Shown piece by piece: positions 8,382-17,488 of a DNA stretch of 64,000 bases. A model generated the notes under the pieces. That model worked only from the letters and a program-made list of their open reading frames with translations. It did not search any database and was not told the DNA's origin. The stretch comes from BRHc4a sp049323755 (lineage in GTDB: Bacteria; Bacillota; Desulfotomaculia; Desulfotomaculales; Desulfocucumaceae), in assembly GCA_049323755.1 (NCBI GenBank), contig JBMOPE010000006.1, positions 124,001 to 188,000 on the forward strand. Reading direction: 5' to 3'. The translations under genes and the position numbers were made by a program. Within the stretch, counting starts at the first letter, position 1, and the number at the start of each line of letters is the position of its first letter.

Positions 8382-9296
8382 TTATAAAATAACTTTAACA
8401 GGTTTGAAAAAAATTCTCTCCCGTTCGTCTGCCACAGCCATAGCCACGGCCACGTACTTGCCGTCATGATTAAGCACAACCATATCTCTCTCCCCAATAT
8501 TCTCCGGTACAGATTTTATTCCCGGAGGATAAAGGGCCGCCCCTGAACAAATAGATTTTAATGACCCCTCTTTCATTTCTACCACGGGAAAAAAAGAAAG
8601 GGCTTCTTCTATAGTTATAAGGCACTGCGCCAGCCTGCCCGATTCGGAAAGGCCTTCCAGTTCCTCCAGTGTATGAGAGCCGGCCACAGGATAGCTTCCC
8701 ACACCAGTTCTGAGAAGAAAGCTCATATAAGCCCCGCATCCGGCTTTTTCTCCTATATCCTGGCACAGGGTTCGTATATATGTTCCTGCGGAGCATGTAA
8801 TATCCAACAGGGCTCTGGGCTTTTCAGGACCTTGAAACCACTTAACCACTTCAAGTTTATGTATTTTAACGGTACGGGCCTGTCTTTCCACAACCCTGCC
8901 CGCCCTGGCAAGCTCGTAAAGCTTTTTTCCCCCGTGCCTGACAGCCGAGGTCATCGGGGGAATCTGGCTAATCTCTCCTATAAAACAAGGTATTATGGCC
9001 TTTAACAGTTCCTCCGAGAAATTGCCGGGGATTTCCTTTTCCTTTAATTCCCCGAAGGCATCCCCGGTGGATGATACCGTTCCAAAGGTAATCTCCGCCC
9101 GGTATTCCTTGTCATGCTCAAGGTATTCTATCAGGCGGGTGGCCTTTCCGCAGCAGATTAACAAAACCCCTGCCGCACCGGGATCCAAAGTTCCGGTATG
9201 TCCAACTTTTTTTATGCCGAAAAGGTGGCGAATACGGTTAACCACATCATGAGAAGACATTCCGGTAGGCTTAAGGACATTAACGAATCCGTTCAT
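8382..9296 (-). CDS. truB: tRNA pseudouridine(55) synthase
   Basis: Forms pseudouridine 55 in the T-arm of tRNA. The catalytic motif GTLDPGAAGVL (Asp of GHTGTLDP) is near residue 40, and GTYIRTLCQDIG further on is conserved. A C-terminal PUA-like part completes about 304 residues. The start at 9296 (MNGFVNVLKP) has AAAGGA eight bases upstream; a GTG at 9302 is also in frame. It overlaps the end of nrnA by four bases. Confidence 0.96.
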   Translation of the reverse strand: MNGFVNVLKPTGMSSHDVVNRIRHLFGIKKVGHTGTLDPGAAGVLLICCGKATRLIEYLEHDKEYRAEITFGTVSSTGDAFGELKEKEIPGNFSEELLKAIIPCFIGEISQIPPMTSAVRHGGKKLYELARAGRVVERQARTVKIHKLEVVKWFQGPEKPRALLDITCSAGTYIRTLCQDIGEKAGCGAYMSFLLRTGVGSYPVAGSHTLEELEGLSESGRLAQCLITIEEALSFFPVVEMKEGSLKSICSGAALYPPGIKSVPENIGERDMVVLNHDGKYVAVAMAVADERERIFFKPVKVIL

Positions 9297-10288
9297 CTGC
9301 ACAGTCCTTTTTCTTTTACCTCCCTGACAGCCTCTTTGACGATCATTTCTGTTATCTGCTCCAGGCTCCCGTTCAATACACAGCCGGAGGCCCTTATATG
9401 ACCTCCCCCGCCAAACTTTGAAGCCAGACGGTGAACATCAATATCTCCCTTTGACCGGAAACTCACCTTGTACTTTCCGGACTCCATTTCCCTTACAATT
9501 ATTGCCACTTCTACGCCTTTTATAGTACGCAAAAAATTAATCAGTCCATCAGTATGTTCCACCCCGGCAGAAAATCTCTCCAGGAGTTCTCTCTCCACAA
9601 CCGCCCAGGCAACCTTTCCACAGGCGCTTATTCTCATTCTTTCCAGGGTGGCTGCTAAAATCTGTATATTCTGAAGCGGCTTTTCCTCATAGAGCATTAC
9701 ATTTATACGCGCCGCAGGAATGCCCGTCTCCATTAAACCCGCTGCCTTTCTTAAAGTTTCCGGTGAGGTGTTTTCATACTGAAAAGATCCTGTGTCGGTG
9801 ACTATGGCAGTATAAAGGCATGTTGCAACATCCCTGTTTATAACTTCTCCCATTGTTTCGATCAGATCTATGAGTATCTCACCAGTGGCGGCGGCATTGG
9901 GATCAAGATAATTAAAGTCAGCAAAACTAGATGAGTTCCTGTGGTGGTCTATATTAATGATTACCAGTTCTTCTTTAATATATCTTTTAAAATATCCAAG
10001 CCTTTCAGGAACAGAACAGTCCAGAATTACAAAAGCATCAAAATCTGCGCCTATTAAGCTGTCACTATTTATTCCAGTTACAAACCTGTCGGCCCCCGGA
10101 AGGAACAGAAGGCTTTCCGGCAGAGAATCAGGGCTTGCCATCACAACCTTTTTACCCATTCCTTCCAGGATCATCCCAAGGGCCGCCACAGAACCAAGGC
10201 AGTCCCCGTCCGGAACAACATGTCCGCATAGCAACACCCTTGAAGATTTTTTGAGGGCGGAGGAAATTTCATTTAAGCTGTTATTCAT
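9293..10288 (-). CDS. nrnA: DHH-family phosphoesterase (NrnA-type nanoRNase/pAp phosphatase)
   Basis: Degrades 2-5-nt RNA oligomers and often pAp or c-di-AMP breakdown products. The N-terminal DHH domain shows DGDCLGS, DCSVPERLG and IDHHRNSS; the C-terminal DHHA1 domain shows GGGGHIRASG. The 331-residue length is typical. It sits between rbfA (4-base overlap) and truB, a usual position in Firmicutes. Confidence 0.93.
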   Translation of the reverse strand: MNNSLNEISSALKKSSRVLLCGHVVPDGDCLGSVAALGMILEGMGKKVVMASPDSLPESLLFLPGADRFVTGINSDSLIGADFDAFVILDCSVPERLGYFKRYIKEELVIINIDHHRNSSSFADFNYLDPNAAATGEILIDLIETMGEVINRDVATCLYTAIVTDTGSFQYENTSPETLRKAAGLMETGIPAARINVMLYEEKPLQNIQILAATLERMRISACGKVAWAVVERELLERFSAGVEHTDGLINFLRTIKGVEVAIIVREMESGKYKVSFRSKGDIDVHRLASKFGGGGHIRASGCVLNGSLEQITEMIVKEAVREVKEKGLCR

Positions 10289-10656
10289 TGAACGGGATCT
10301 CCCTCGTTATTTACCTCCTCGATAAGCCTTATTACCCTGGTGCCTCTCTCGATGGAGTTATCCAGTTTAAAAGTAATCTCGGGAGTATATCTTAATCTTA
10401 TTCTCTTACCTATTTCCGACCTTATATAGCCGGTTGCCCTGTTTAATACCTCGGTAGTGGATTTCTGCTGATCCTCGTTTCCCAGAACGCTGGCATAAAT
10501 ACGGGCATAACGCAAATCCGGGCTTACTTCCACCAGGGTAACGGTAACAAACCCCAAACGGGGATCCTTTATCTCATTCATTAAAATATCGGATATTTCC
10601 TTTTTGATGGCTTCCGCCAATCTTCCCGGCCTGTGAGACAATTGATTCACCCCCAA
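10285..10656 (-). CDS. rbfA: Ribosome-binding factor A
   Basis: Helps mature the 30S subunit by acting on the 5' end of 16S rRNA. The single KH-like domain has the conserved segments ILMNEIKDPRLGFVTVT and DLRYARIYASVLG; 123 residues is usual. It lies between infB and nrnA, where it is normally found. Its stop overlaps the nrnA start by four bases. Confidence 0.96.
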   Translation of the reverse strand: MGVNQLSHRPGRLAEAIKKEISDILMNEIKDPRLGFVTVTLVEVSPDLRYARIYASVLGNEDQQKSTTEVLNRATGYIRSEIGKRIRLRYTPEITFKLDNSIERGTRVIRLIEEVNNEGDPVQ

Positions 10657-10678
10657 TGCTTAAGAGCATGCTTTACCA

Positions 10679-10740
10679 GTCAGGAATTAAAATCCCCCAA
10701 TTCCCAATTCCCAATTCCCAATTCCCGATCCCTGACCCGG
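10679..10740. repeat. AATTCCC heptad repeat (family A), single arm
   Basis: Four tandem 7-base units (AATTCCC) end in a GATCCCTGACCCGGG-type outer motif. It fills most of the infB-rbfA gap, where many Firmicutes have a small DUF503 (ylxP) gene; that gene is missing here. Confidence 0.8.
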
Positions 10741-10760
10741 GTTGAATGTTAACTTCCCGA

Positions 10761-13700
10761 TCAAGCCAGCTCCCTCTTAATCTCCTCGGTGGTGAAGGCC
10801 TCGATAACATCGCCCTCACGGACATCCTGGTAATTCTCCAGTGTAAGGCCGCACTCATAACCCTGCGCCACTTCCTTGGCATCATCCTTAAACCTCTTCA
10901 GCGAATCCACCTTACCCTCGAATATTACTATACCATCCCTGATAAGGCGAACGCCGGCGTCTCTTGTAATTTTTCCCTCTGTTACATAACAGCCGGCAAT
11001 GTTGCCAAGCTTTGATGCCTTGAAAACCTTGCGGACCTCTACCCGGCCCAAAATGACTTCTCTTATTTCAGGCTCAAGGAGACCGCTCATGGCAGCTTTA
11101 ATGTCATTGATAGCGTCATAAATAACCCTGTACAGGCGTATATCAATCTTTTCAGCTTCTGCAGCTCTTCGGGCATTGACATCGGGCCTTACGTTAAACC
11201 CAATAATTATTGCATTGGATGTTGAGGCCAGCATTATATCATGCTCGCGTATGGCGCCAACGCCTCCATGAATTATTCTGACCTTTACCTCTTCTGTGGA
11301 AAGCCTTTCAAGTGACTGCCTTATCGCTTCCACGGACCCCTGTACATCAGCCTTCACGATAAGGTTGAGCTCTTTGACCTGGCCTTCCTGAATATTCTTA
11401 AAGAGGTCCTCCAGAGTAATCTTGCCAACCGGTGTCTTAAGCTCTTCCTGTCTCCTTCTGACTATTCTCTTGTCAATAACCTGCCGCATGGTCTTTTCGT
11501 CTTTAACCACGTAGAAGGCGTCCCCTGCCGCGGGGACATCGTGGAATCCCAGTACTTCCACCGGGGTTGAAGGACCTGCCTTTTTTATCCGGCGGCCCTT
11601 ATCGTCCATCATGGCCCTGACTTTTCCGTATGCAGTGCCGGCAACAATATTATCCCCAATTTGCAGTGTGCCTTTCTGAACCAGTACGCTGGCTACCGGT
11701 CCACGCCCCTTGTCCAGCTCAGCCTCTATAACAGTGCCACGGGCGTCTCTATGGGGGTTGGCCCTGTACTCGTTGACCTCGGCCACCAGGAGAATATTTT
11801 CCAAAAGATCATCAAGTCCCTCCCTGGCTTTGGCGCTGACAGGAACAGCTATAGTGTCCCCGCCCCACTCTTCCGGAACGAGGTTATATTCGGTCAGCTG
11901 CTGTTTAACCCTGTCCGGGTTGGCATCAGGCTTATCCATCTTATTAACTGCCACTATGATAGGAACCTCAGCGGCCTTGGCATGGTTGATAGCCTCTATA
12001 GTCTGGGGCATTACGCCGTCATCGGCCGCCACCACCAAAACAACTATATCTGTGACATTGGCTCCCCTGGCCCTCATTGCAGTAAAGGCCTCGTGGCCGG
12101 GCGTATCCACAAAGGTTATTTTCTTATTATTGTGCTCAACCTGATATGCACCTATATGCTGGGTTATCCCACCGGCCTCGGTGGCAATAACATTGGCCTC
12201 TCTTATGGCATCCAGCAGCGAGGTTTTACCGTGGTCTACGTGCCCCATTACAGTAACCACACAGGGCCTTACCTCAAGCTCTTCAGGTGTCTCTTCCTGC
12301 TCAACCTCCATCTGGGCCTCGGCATCCAGCTGTATTTTAATCTCTACCTCAAAGCCAAAATCGTTTGCCAGAATGGTGGCAGTATCAGAGTCAATTTCCT
12401 GGTTTATAGTTGCCAGGGTTCCCAGCAACATCAATTTTTTGATAAGCTCAGCCGGGCTTTTCTTCATCTTTTCTGCCAATTCCTGAACTGTAATAGTTTC
12501 ACCCATTACAACAGGTTTCTTCTCTTGAGGAGGAAGCTGTCTATAATCCTGTTTCCCTTTATTCTGAGCGTTTTTCTTTTTACCTGGGCCAAACCTTAGA
12601 TTACGGTCGGCATCTATTTCATGGCGCGTTTTATCCTTGGTTTTAGCAAAGCCCTTGGCCTGTGTCTGCTGAAGCCTGGTCCTGGATTTTTCGGAAGCCT
12701 TAATTTTATCCACGCCCTTGGCCTGATCAGGCACTTTGGGGACTTTCAGCGCGCCACCCGGCGGGCCGGGTTTCCTTGCGCCTGTATTACGGGCCGCCGC
12801 ATCAGCGCCCATAGGTCGCGGGCCACGGTCACCACCTGTTCCGGGCGGCCTGGGCCGATCCCCATCCTGCCTGGGCCTGTCAAAGTTCCTGCCGGCCGGC
12901 CCTCTTTGCTGAAAGCCACGGTCTCCGACAGGTCTCTGGTCAGGTTTTCTGTCCTGATCTCTTCTAAAGTCACCCGCCGGCCTGTTTCCCGGACCAGGGG
13001 GACGCTGTTCCCTGTGCTGGTCAGCCATCCCGGGAGCTGCTCCCGGTCTTTGACGGTCGGGGTATTTAGGTCTATCTTTAAACTGGGCATGCTGTCCCTG
13101 TGCGGCTGGTCTTTGATAATCCGGGGTAGCCGGTCTTGGCTTCTCCGGCGCGGCCTGCCTGGGTTGCTCCGCTGTAAAAGGCCTGGGTTGGACCTTTGTT
13201 TCCGGTCTTTCAGGAAGTTTGTTAATTACACTCTTTACAGGAGAGGCATTAGCGGGTTCAGGCGGTGCCTGTTGAGCTCTTGGAGCCTCCTGCCGCTGGG
13301 GAGGAGCCGAAGGCTGAGCTTTGGGCCTTGGTGGAGGAGCATTGCGGGTTGCGCTCCTGTCCTCAAATCTCCTGTCCGGTGGGCGTGATGGCACACGGTC
13401 AACCAAACCCGGACCCCTGTCAAACCTGTTATCCCTTCCATGTCTTCTTTTGTCCGCCATCCTTCTTTCGTCTTCCTGAACTGTTGGCCGGCGGACACCT
13501 CCCTGATCCCCCATTGGCTTATTCCCAACAGGTGGTTTAATTCCTTCAGCAGACTTGGCGGCGGGAGGTTTTTGTATCTCCTTTACAGGTTCAACGGGAC
13601 CCTGGCCCTTTTTCCTGTATTTGTTCATATACAGCTCTATTTCCCCATCTTCAAGGGTACTCATATGGGATTTTAAATTTATCCCAAGCTGTGCCATATC

Positions 13701-13766
13701 CCTAATAATATCTTTGCTTTCTATATCAAGCTCTTTTGCAAGTTCATGTACCCGTTTTTTTACCAT
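10761..13766 (-). CDS. infB: Translation initiation factor IF-2
   Basis: The GTPase that delivers fMet-tRNA to the 30S subunit. Residues 1-55 form the IF2_N domain (VKKRVHELAKELDI), about 60-400 are a Pro/Arg/Gly-rich low-complexity linker, then a second IF2_N domain, the G domain (GHVDHGKT, DTPGHEAF, NKMD) and the beta-barrel/C-terminal domains. The start at 13766 (MVKKR) has GGGAGGTGA upstream; an open extension to 13892 is not family-like. At 1001 residues it is long because of the linker. Confidence 0.97.
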   Translation of the reverse strand: MVKKRVHELAKELDIESKDIIRDMAQLGINLKSHMSTLEDGEIELYMNKYRKKGQGPVEPVKEIQKPPAAKSAEGIKPPVGNKPMGDQGGVRRPTVQEDERRMADKRRHGRDNRFDRGPGLVDRVPSRPPDRRFEDRSATRNAPPPRPKAQPSAPPQRQEAPRAQQAPPEPANASPVKSVINKLPERPETKVQPRPFTAEQPRQAAPEKPRPATPDYQRPAAQGQHAQFKDRPKYPDRQRPGAAPGMADQHREQRPPGPGNRPAGDFRRDQDRKPDQRPVGDRGFQQRGPAGRNFDRPRQDGDRPRPPGTGGDRGPRPMGADAAARNTGARKPGPPGGALKVPKVPDQAKGVDKIKASEKSRTRLQQTQAKGFAKTKDKTRHEIDADRNLRFGPGKKKNAQNKGKQDYRQLPPQEKKPVVMGETITVQELAEKMKKSPAELIKKLMLLGTLATINQEIDSDTATILANDFGFEVEIKIQLDAEAQMEVEQEETPEELEVRPCVVTVMGHVDHGKTSLLDAIREANVIATEAGGITQHIGAYQVEHNNKKITFVDTPGHEAFTAMRARGANVTDIVVLVVAADDGVMPQTIEAINHAKAAEVPIIVAVNKMDKPDANPDRVKQQLTEYNLVPEEWGGDTIAVPVSAKAREGLDDLLENILLVAEVNEYRANPHRDARGTVIEAELDKGRGPVASVLVQKGTLQIGDNIVAGTAYGKVRAMMDDKGRRIKKAGPSTPVEVLGFHDVPAAGDAFYVVKDEKTMRQVIDKRIVRRRQEELKTPVGKITLEDLFKNIQEGQVKELNLIVKADVQGSVEAIRQSLERLSTEEVKVRIIHGGVGAIREHDIMLASTSNAIIIGFNVRPDVNARRAAEAEKIDIRLYRVIYDAINDIKAAMSGLLEPEIREVILGRVEVRKVFKASKLGNIAGCYVTEGKITRDAGVRLIRDGIVIFEGKVDSLKRFKDDAKEVAQGYECGLTLENYQDVREGDVIEAFTTEEIKRELA

Positions 13767-13839
13767 ATATTCACCTCCCATGTTTAAACCTGGACAGTCA
13801 CAAATTCCGCAATGTAATCCATCTTCGCCGATATTGCCA

Positions 13840-14151
13840 TTATGCCTCCCCCTTTTCCATCGCCCTGACAATCCCATTTTTAAAGTTCTCATCGGTGATT
13901 GCCACCACTGACCGGGATGGTTTGTTTAATATTCTGCTAAAAATGTCCTTGCTGCCATATATGATAAGAGGTATACCGGCATCTCCCGCTAAAACCTCAA
14001 AATTTTTTTTCGTTCTATCGGCTGCATCCGAGGCTATTATTACCAGTTTAGCTTTTCTTTTCTCAATTACATTCTGCACCGCGGCATGGCCGCTTTCAAC
14101 ACACCCTGCTCTCCGGGCAAGACTTATAATACTTAACACTGGACCTGTCAT
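13840..14151 (-). CDS. ylxQ: L7Ae-family RNA-binding protein YlxQ
   Basis: A 103-residue L7Ae/L30e/Gadd45-fold protein that binds kink-turn RNA in relatives. The conserved ISLARRAGCVESG and VIIASDAADRTKKNF segments are seen. It lies between ylxR and infB as in Bacillus, overlapping ylxR by four bases. Confidence 0.9.
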   Translation of the reverse strand: MTGPVLSIISLARRAGCVESGHAAVQNVIEKRKAKLVIIASDAADRTKKNFEVLAGDAGIPLIIYGSKDIFSRILNKPSRSVVAITDENFKNGIVRAMEKGEA

Positions 14152-14414
14152 GTATTCAACCTCTGTGCCAAAGATTCGTATATTTCCTTTGATATCTGTC
14201 GCTGAAGAGCCTTCTCAAGCCTCTTTTCCTTACTGGCCCTTTGCAGGCACTCAACACGGGGGCAAATGTAGGCCCCTCTTCCTGACTTTTTACCGGTTTC
14301 ATCTACCTCTATATTTTCCTGGGGGGTACGTACAATTCTAATCAATTCCTTCTTCGGCTTCATTTCCTGGCACCCAACGCACATCCGCTGAGGAATTTTT
14401 CTGATCCTTGGCAA
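14148..14414 (-). CDS. ylxR: YlxR family RNA-binding protein (RnpM)
   Basis: An 88-residue protein of the YlxR family, reported to bind RNA and to modulate RNase P. Conserved features are RMCVGCQEMKPKKELIRIV and GRGAYICPR. It sits in the nusA-ylxR-ylxQ-infB run and starts 11 bases after the nusA stop. Confidence 0.93.
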   Translation of the reverse strand: MPRIRKIPQRMCVGCQEMKPKKELIRIVRTPQENIEVDETGKKSGRGAYICPRVECLQRASKEKRLEKALQRQISKEIYESLAQRLNT

Positions 14415-14425
14415 CTGGCCCCCTC

Positions 14426-15565
14426 CTACTTTACATAGTCCTCATCATTAACAAAATCTTCTTCGGGGAGGTCTTCTTCATATATCTCCCCCTCTTCGCC
14501 AAAATCCTCATAGCCTTCCTGGCGGTATATTTCCTCCATCTGGGACTCGCTCTTAATATCTATCTTCCAGTTGGTAAGTTTAGCGGCAAGTCGCGCATTC
14601 TGCCCCTCCTTGCCGATGGCAAGGGAAAGCTGGTAGTCCGGCACAATAACCCGGGCCACCTTTTCCTCATCCCAAATTTCCACCGCCACAACTTTTGCGG
14701 GACTTAAAGAGGCGGCAACAAATTTTGAAGGGTCGGGATTCCACTTTATAATATCGATTTTTTCCCCGTTTAACTCGTTGACAATGGATTGCACCCTCAT
14801 CCCTTTGGGACCTACACAGGCGCCAACCGGGTCAACATTCTCATCCTTTGAATATACCGCTATCTTGGATCTGTGGCCGGCCTCTCTGGCCACCGCCTTC
14901 AATTCAACAGTTCCTTCATACAGCTCAGGCACTTCCAGCTCGAAAAGCCTTTTCAACAGCCCCGGGTGTGTCCTGGAAACTATTATCTGGGGGGCCTTGT
15001 TTGTCTTTTTTACCTCTACGATATAGGCCTTAACCCTGCCTCCATGGCGGTAATCCTCACCGGGCATCTGCTCGGAGGGAGTCAATATGGCCTCTGTTTT
15101 ACCCAGTTCAATGTAGACATTCTTTTGCTCCACACGCTGGATAACCCCGGTAACTATATCCCCTTCCCTGTTGGCAAATTCTTCATAAATTATGTTTCTC
15201 TCAGCCTCCCGTATGCGCTGCACAACCACCTGCTTGGCGGTCTGAGCTGCTATACGGCCGAAATTCCTGGGTGTAACCTCGTTCTCTACGATTTCATCCA
15301 GTTCATAGCGGGGGTCAATTTCCCTCGCTTCAGCCAGAGATATTTCCAGGCGGGGATCCGTAACCTCATCTACAACAGTTCTTTGGGAATAAACCTTAAA
15401 TTCTCCTGTGTCCCTGTCTATACTGACCCTTGCATTCTGCAGGGAGCCAAAATTCCTTTTATATGCCGAAAGCAGTGCGGCTTCTATTGCCTCCAGCAAT
15501 ACCCCCACAGCGATTCCCTTTTCCTTTTCCAGATCATTGAGGGCGTCCAAAAACTCGGTATTCAT
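14426..15565 (-). CDS. nusA: Transcription termination/antitermination factor NusA
   Basis: Binds RNA polymerase and nascent RNA to modulate pausing, termination and antitermination. N-terminal domain 1-130, S1 domain (about 132-200) and two KH domains (GACVGPKGMRVQ and AIGKEGQNARLA) are seen, then an acidic tail rich in Glu/Asp. The start at 15565 (MNTEFLDALN) has GGGAGG eight bases upstream; a start at 15586 is also in frame but lacks one. Confidence 0.97.
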   Translation of the reverse strand: MNTEFLDALNDLEKEKGIAVGVLLEAIEAALLSAYKRNFGSLQNARVSIDRDTGEFKVYSQRTVVDEVTDPRLEISLAEAREIDPRYELDEIVENEVTPRNFGRIAAQTAKQVVVQRIREAERNIIYEEFANREGDIVTGVIQRVEQKNVYIELGKTEAILTPSEQMPGEDYRHGGRVKAYIVEVKKTNKAPQIIVSRTHPGLLKRLFELEVPELYEGTVELKAVAREAGHRSKIAVYSKDENVDPVGACVGPKGMRVQSIVNELNGEKIDIIKWNPDPSKFVAASLSPAKVVAVEIWDEEKVARVIVPDYQLSLAIGKEGQNARLAAKLTNWKIDIKSESQMEEIYRQEGYEDFGEEGEIYEEDLPEEDFVNDEDYVK

Positions 15566-15593
15566 ACCTTGTGCCTCCCAAACCAATAGAAAT

Positions 15594-16058
15594 TTAAAAC
15601 TTTACATGCAGCCTGGCCGATGAAATCTGGTTCATGGGAATTGATAATCTTTTTCCCTCTTCATCCAGAAAAAGATTGCCTTCTCCTGTACCTTCAAGTT
15701 TACCGGTGAATTTTTTCCGTCCCTCAAAAGGAGCGTAAGTTGTAATATTCACCATTTGTCCGCTAAATCTACGAAAGTCTTCCGGCTTTTTTAAAGGCCT
15801 TTCTATACCCGGTGATGAGACTTCCAGGTAATATGACTGAGGGATGGGGTCCTTTTCATCCAGAAGTAAATCAAGCCTTTGTGAGAGCAGTTCACAGTCG
15901 GTGTGACTGATGCCTCCCGGCTTGTCGATAAAAACACGCAGAATCCACCTCCCGCCTTCCTTAATAAACTCGACATCCACCAGTTCCAGCCCAAGTTCAT
16001 TGGCGACAGGCTCTGTTATTTCTTCAACAACGGCGGCCACATTGTTTTTAACCACCAT
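15594..16058 (-). CDS. rimP: Ribosome maturation factor RimP
   Basis: Acts in 30S subunit assembly. The two-domain 154-residue protein has LGLELVDVEFIKEGGRWIL and YYLEVSSPGIERPLKKPEDF, the family signature. It is the first gene of the rimP-nusA-ylxR-ylxQ-infB operon. Confidence 0.96.
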   Translation of the reverse strand: MVVKNNVAAVVEEITEPVANELGLELVDVEFIKEGGRWILRVFIDKPGGISHTDCELLSQRLDLLLDEKDPIPQSYYLEVSSPGIERPLKKPEDFRRFSGQMVNITTYAPFEGRKKFTGKLEGTGEGNLFLDEEGKRLSIPMNQISSARLHVKF

Positions 16059-16103
16059 TTAAAAAATCCCCCTTGTATATTCACGGCATACTATAAGACG
16101 AAA

Positions 16104-16122
16104 GAGTGGGGAATACCCACTC
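16104..16122 (-). promoter_or_regulatory. Small hairpin upstream of rimP
   Basis: GAGTGGG pairs with CCCACTC around a five-base loop, 45 bases before the rimP start. No T-run follows, so it is not a simple terminator. The rest of 16059-16339 is AT-rich and shows no gene; it presumably holds the operon promoter, which I could not pin down. Confidence 0.3.
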
Positions 16123-16339
16123 CTTCGGAAAAATCTGTCTTGCCTTCAAACACGATAAGTATATCACACAGCACAGGTCTTGACAAGTGAAAGCTACGAT
16201 GTTGCCGGGAATGTTTCATAGTATTATAATTACTATTTTTATACTTCTATATACATTTTCATTTTTAAACAACATTTTTAATTTTAGTGCAGGGTTCAAG
16301 CCGTTGCTATCGACCCGGGGCTGAACCGTCAATTGATTC

Positions 16340-17488
16340 TCAACCCGCTATTACACGGCTTAATATCTTCCTTGCCGCCAACAGGGCAGAATCCGGCCGC
16401 CCAAGAAGGGCCGCAGCATCAGACATTGCTTTCATCCTCCCGGGGTTCTCAAGATATTTGGCTATAGTATTACCCAGATCACCGACTCCCGGCAGTGCAA
16501 CAGCCGCACCTGTGGAAGCCAGATAACTGCTGTTTCTTTGTTCCTGTCCCGGTAAAGGTTCAACCAGGAATATGGGAAGCCCGTACGAAAGCGCCTCGCT
16601 GCAGGAAAGGCCCCCCGCCTTACCTACCATTAGATTTGAAGAGGCCATCAGTTGGTGAATATTGTTCACGTAGCCCAGCACCCTTACAGGGTTTTTCAAA
16701 TCAGGGGTGATTCTCTCCAGCTTTTCTTTCAAACGGGTATTTTTCCCTGTTACAACTATTACCTGGCAGTGGTTCGCAGAATTTCCCAGTTCCTTTACGG
16801 AATCCGCCAGCGGCCCCAGGCCTAGACCTCCCCCCATGACAAGTATGGTAGTGAGGCGGTCGTCAAGGCTGTAGGATTCCAGCACTGATTTTCTGTCAGC
16901 AGGTTTTCCGAAAACAGGGTCAATGGGAATTCCGGTGGCATGAATTTTATCAGGCTGTATCCCAAAGCCCTTGAGGTCCTCCTTTAAATCTTCGGTCCCC
17001 ACCAGGTAAAGGTCGACCTCAGGAAAAACCATGTAGGGGTGAATGGTTAAATCAGTTATAACTCCTACTGTAAAATAATTAAACCCCCTGCTTTTTCTGA
17101 TCTCCGCCAGAACTCCAATAGTAAAAGGGTGTGTGCATATTACTGCTTCAGGGCTCATTCGGTCAATAAGCTCCAGCAGCCTGGACGATGAAAACCTGCT
17201 CAATAACCGGTTAAATGCCTCCTTGGCAAAACCGGATAACGGCCGGCCCTTTTCCGAGCTGCTGTATAGGTATCCGTATAATGAAGGCGCAAGCCTCAGC
17301 ATTTCCATATACGTGCCCAGAATCAGTTTTTCAAAAAAAGGATTTGCATACTTAAAGGTGTCAAGAATGGTTACTTCACAGCCGGGCTTTTCCATTATAA
17401 AAGCTGATTTGAGCGCCTCGGCAGCCCTTGTGTGGCCAATTCCGGCGCTTGCGGATAGAATAAGTATCTTTCCACTACCGGTGTTCAT
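16340..17488 (-). CDS. MGDG synthase/UgtP-like glycosyltransferase
   Basis: A GT-B fold glycosyltransferase of 382 residues. The N-terminal MGDG_synth region (ILILSASAGIGHTRAAEAL) and the C-terminal donor-binding domain (GKAGGLSCSEALSYGLP) resemble diacylglycerol and UDP-sugar transferases such as MgdG synthase and UgtP. The acceptor is probably a membrane lipid; this is inference. Its ATG overlaps the proS stop codon by one base (TGATG), implying translational coupling. It occupies the place where polC is found in many Firmicutes. Confidence 0.85.
   Translation of the reverse strand: MNTGSGKILILSASAGIGHTRAAEALKSAFIMEKPGCEVTILDTFKYANPFFEKLILGTYMEMLRLAPSLYGYLYSSSEKGRPLSGFAKEAFNRLLSRFSSSRLLELIDRMSPEAVICTHPFTIGVLAEIRKSRGFNYFTVGVITDLTIHPYMVFPEVDLYLVGTEDLKEDLKGFGIQPDKIHATGIPIDPVFGKPADRKSVLESYSLDDRLTTILVMGGGLGLGPLADSVKELGNSANHCQVIVVTGKNTRLKEKLERITPDLKNPVRVLGYVNNIHQLMASSNLMVGKAGGLSCSEALSYGLPIFLVEPLPGQEQRNSSYLASTGAAVALPGVGDLGNTIAKYLENPGRMKAMSDAAALLGRPDSALLAARKILSRVIAG

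Noticed and set aside
8351..8497. N-terminal hydrophobic extension of RibF
   Set aside because: It overlaps the truB coding region and gives a Trp-rich sequence foreign to a cytosolic enzyme.
10673..10885. 70-codon frame across the infB-rbfA gap
   Set aside because: Its repeated GNWELGI-like residues are only the translation of GGAATTG heptads.
12621..13388. 255-codon open frame on the + strand inside infB
   Set aside because: It is the antisense shadow of the Pro/Arg-rich IF-2 linker, whose GC-rich codons lack stops in other frames.
13767..13892. N-terminal 42-residue extension of IF-2
   Set aside because: The ribosome-binding site GGGAGGTGA directly precedes the ATG at 13766, and the extension is unlike any IF-2.
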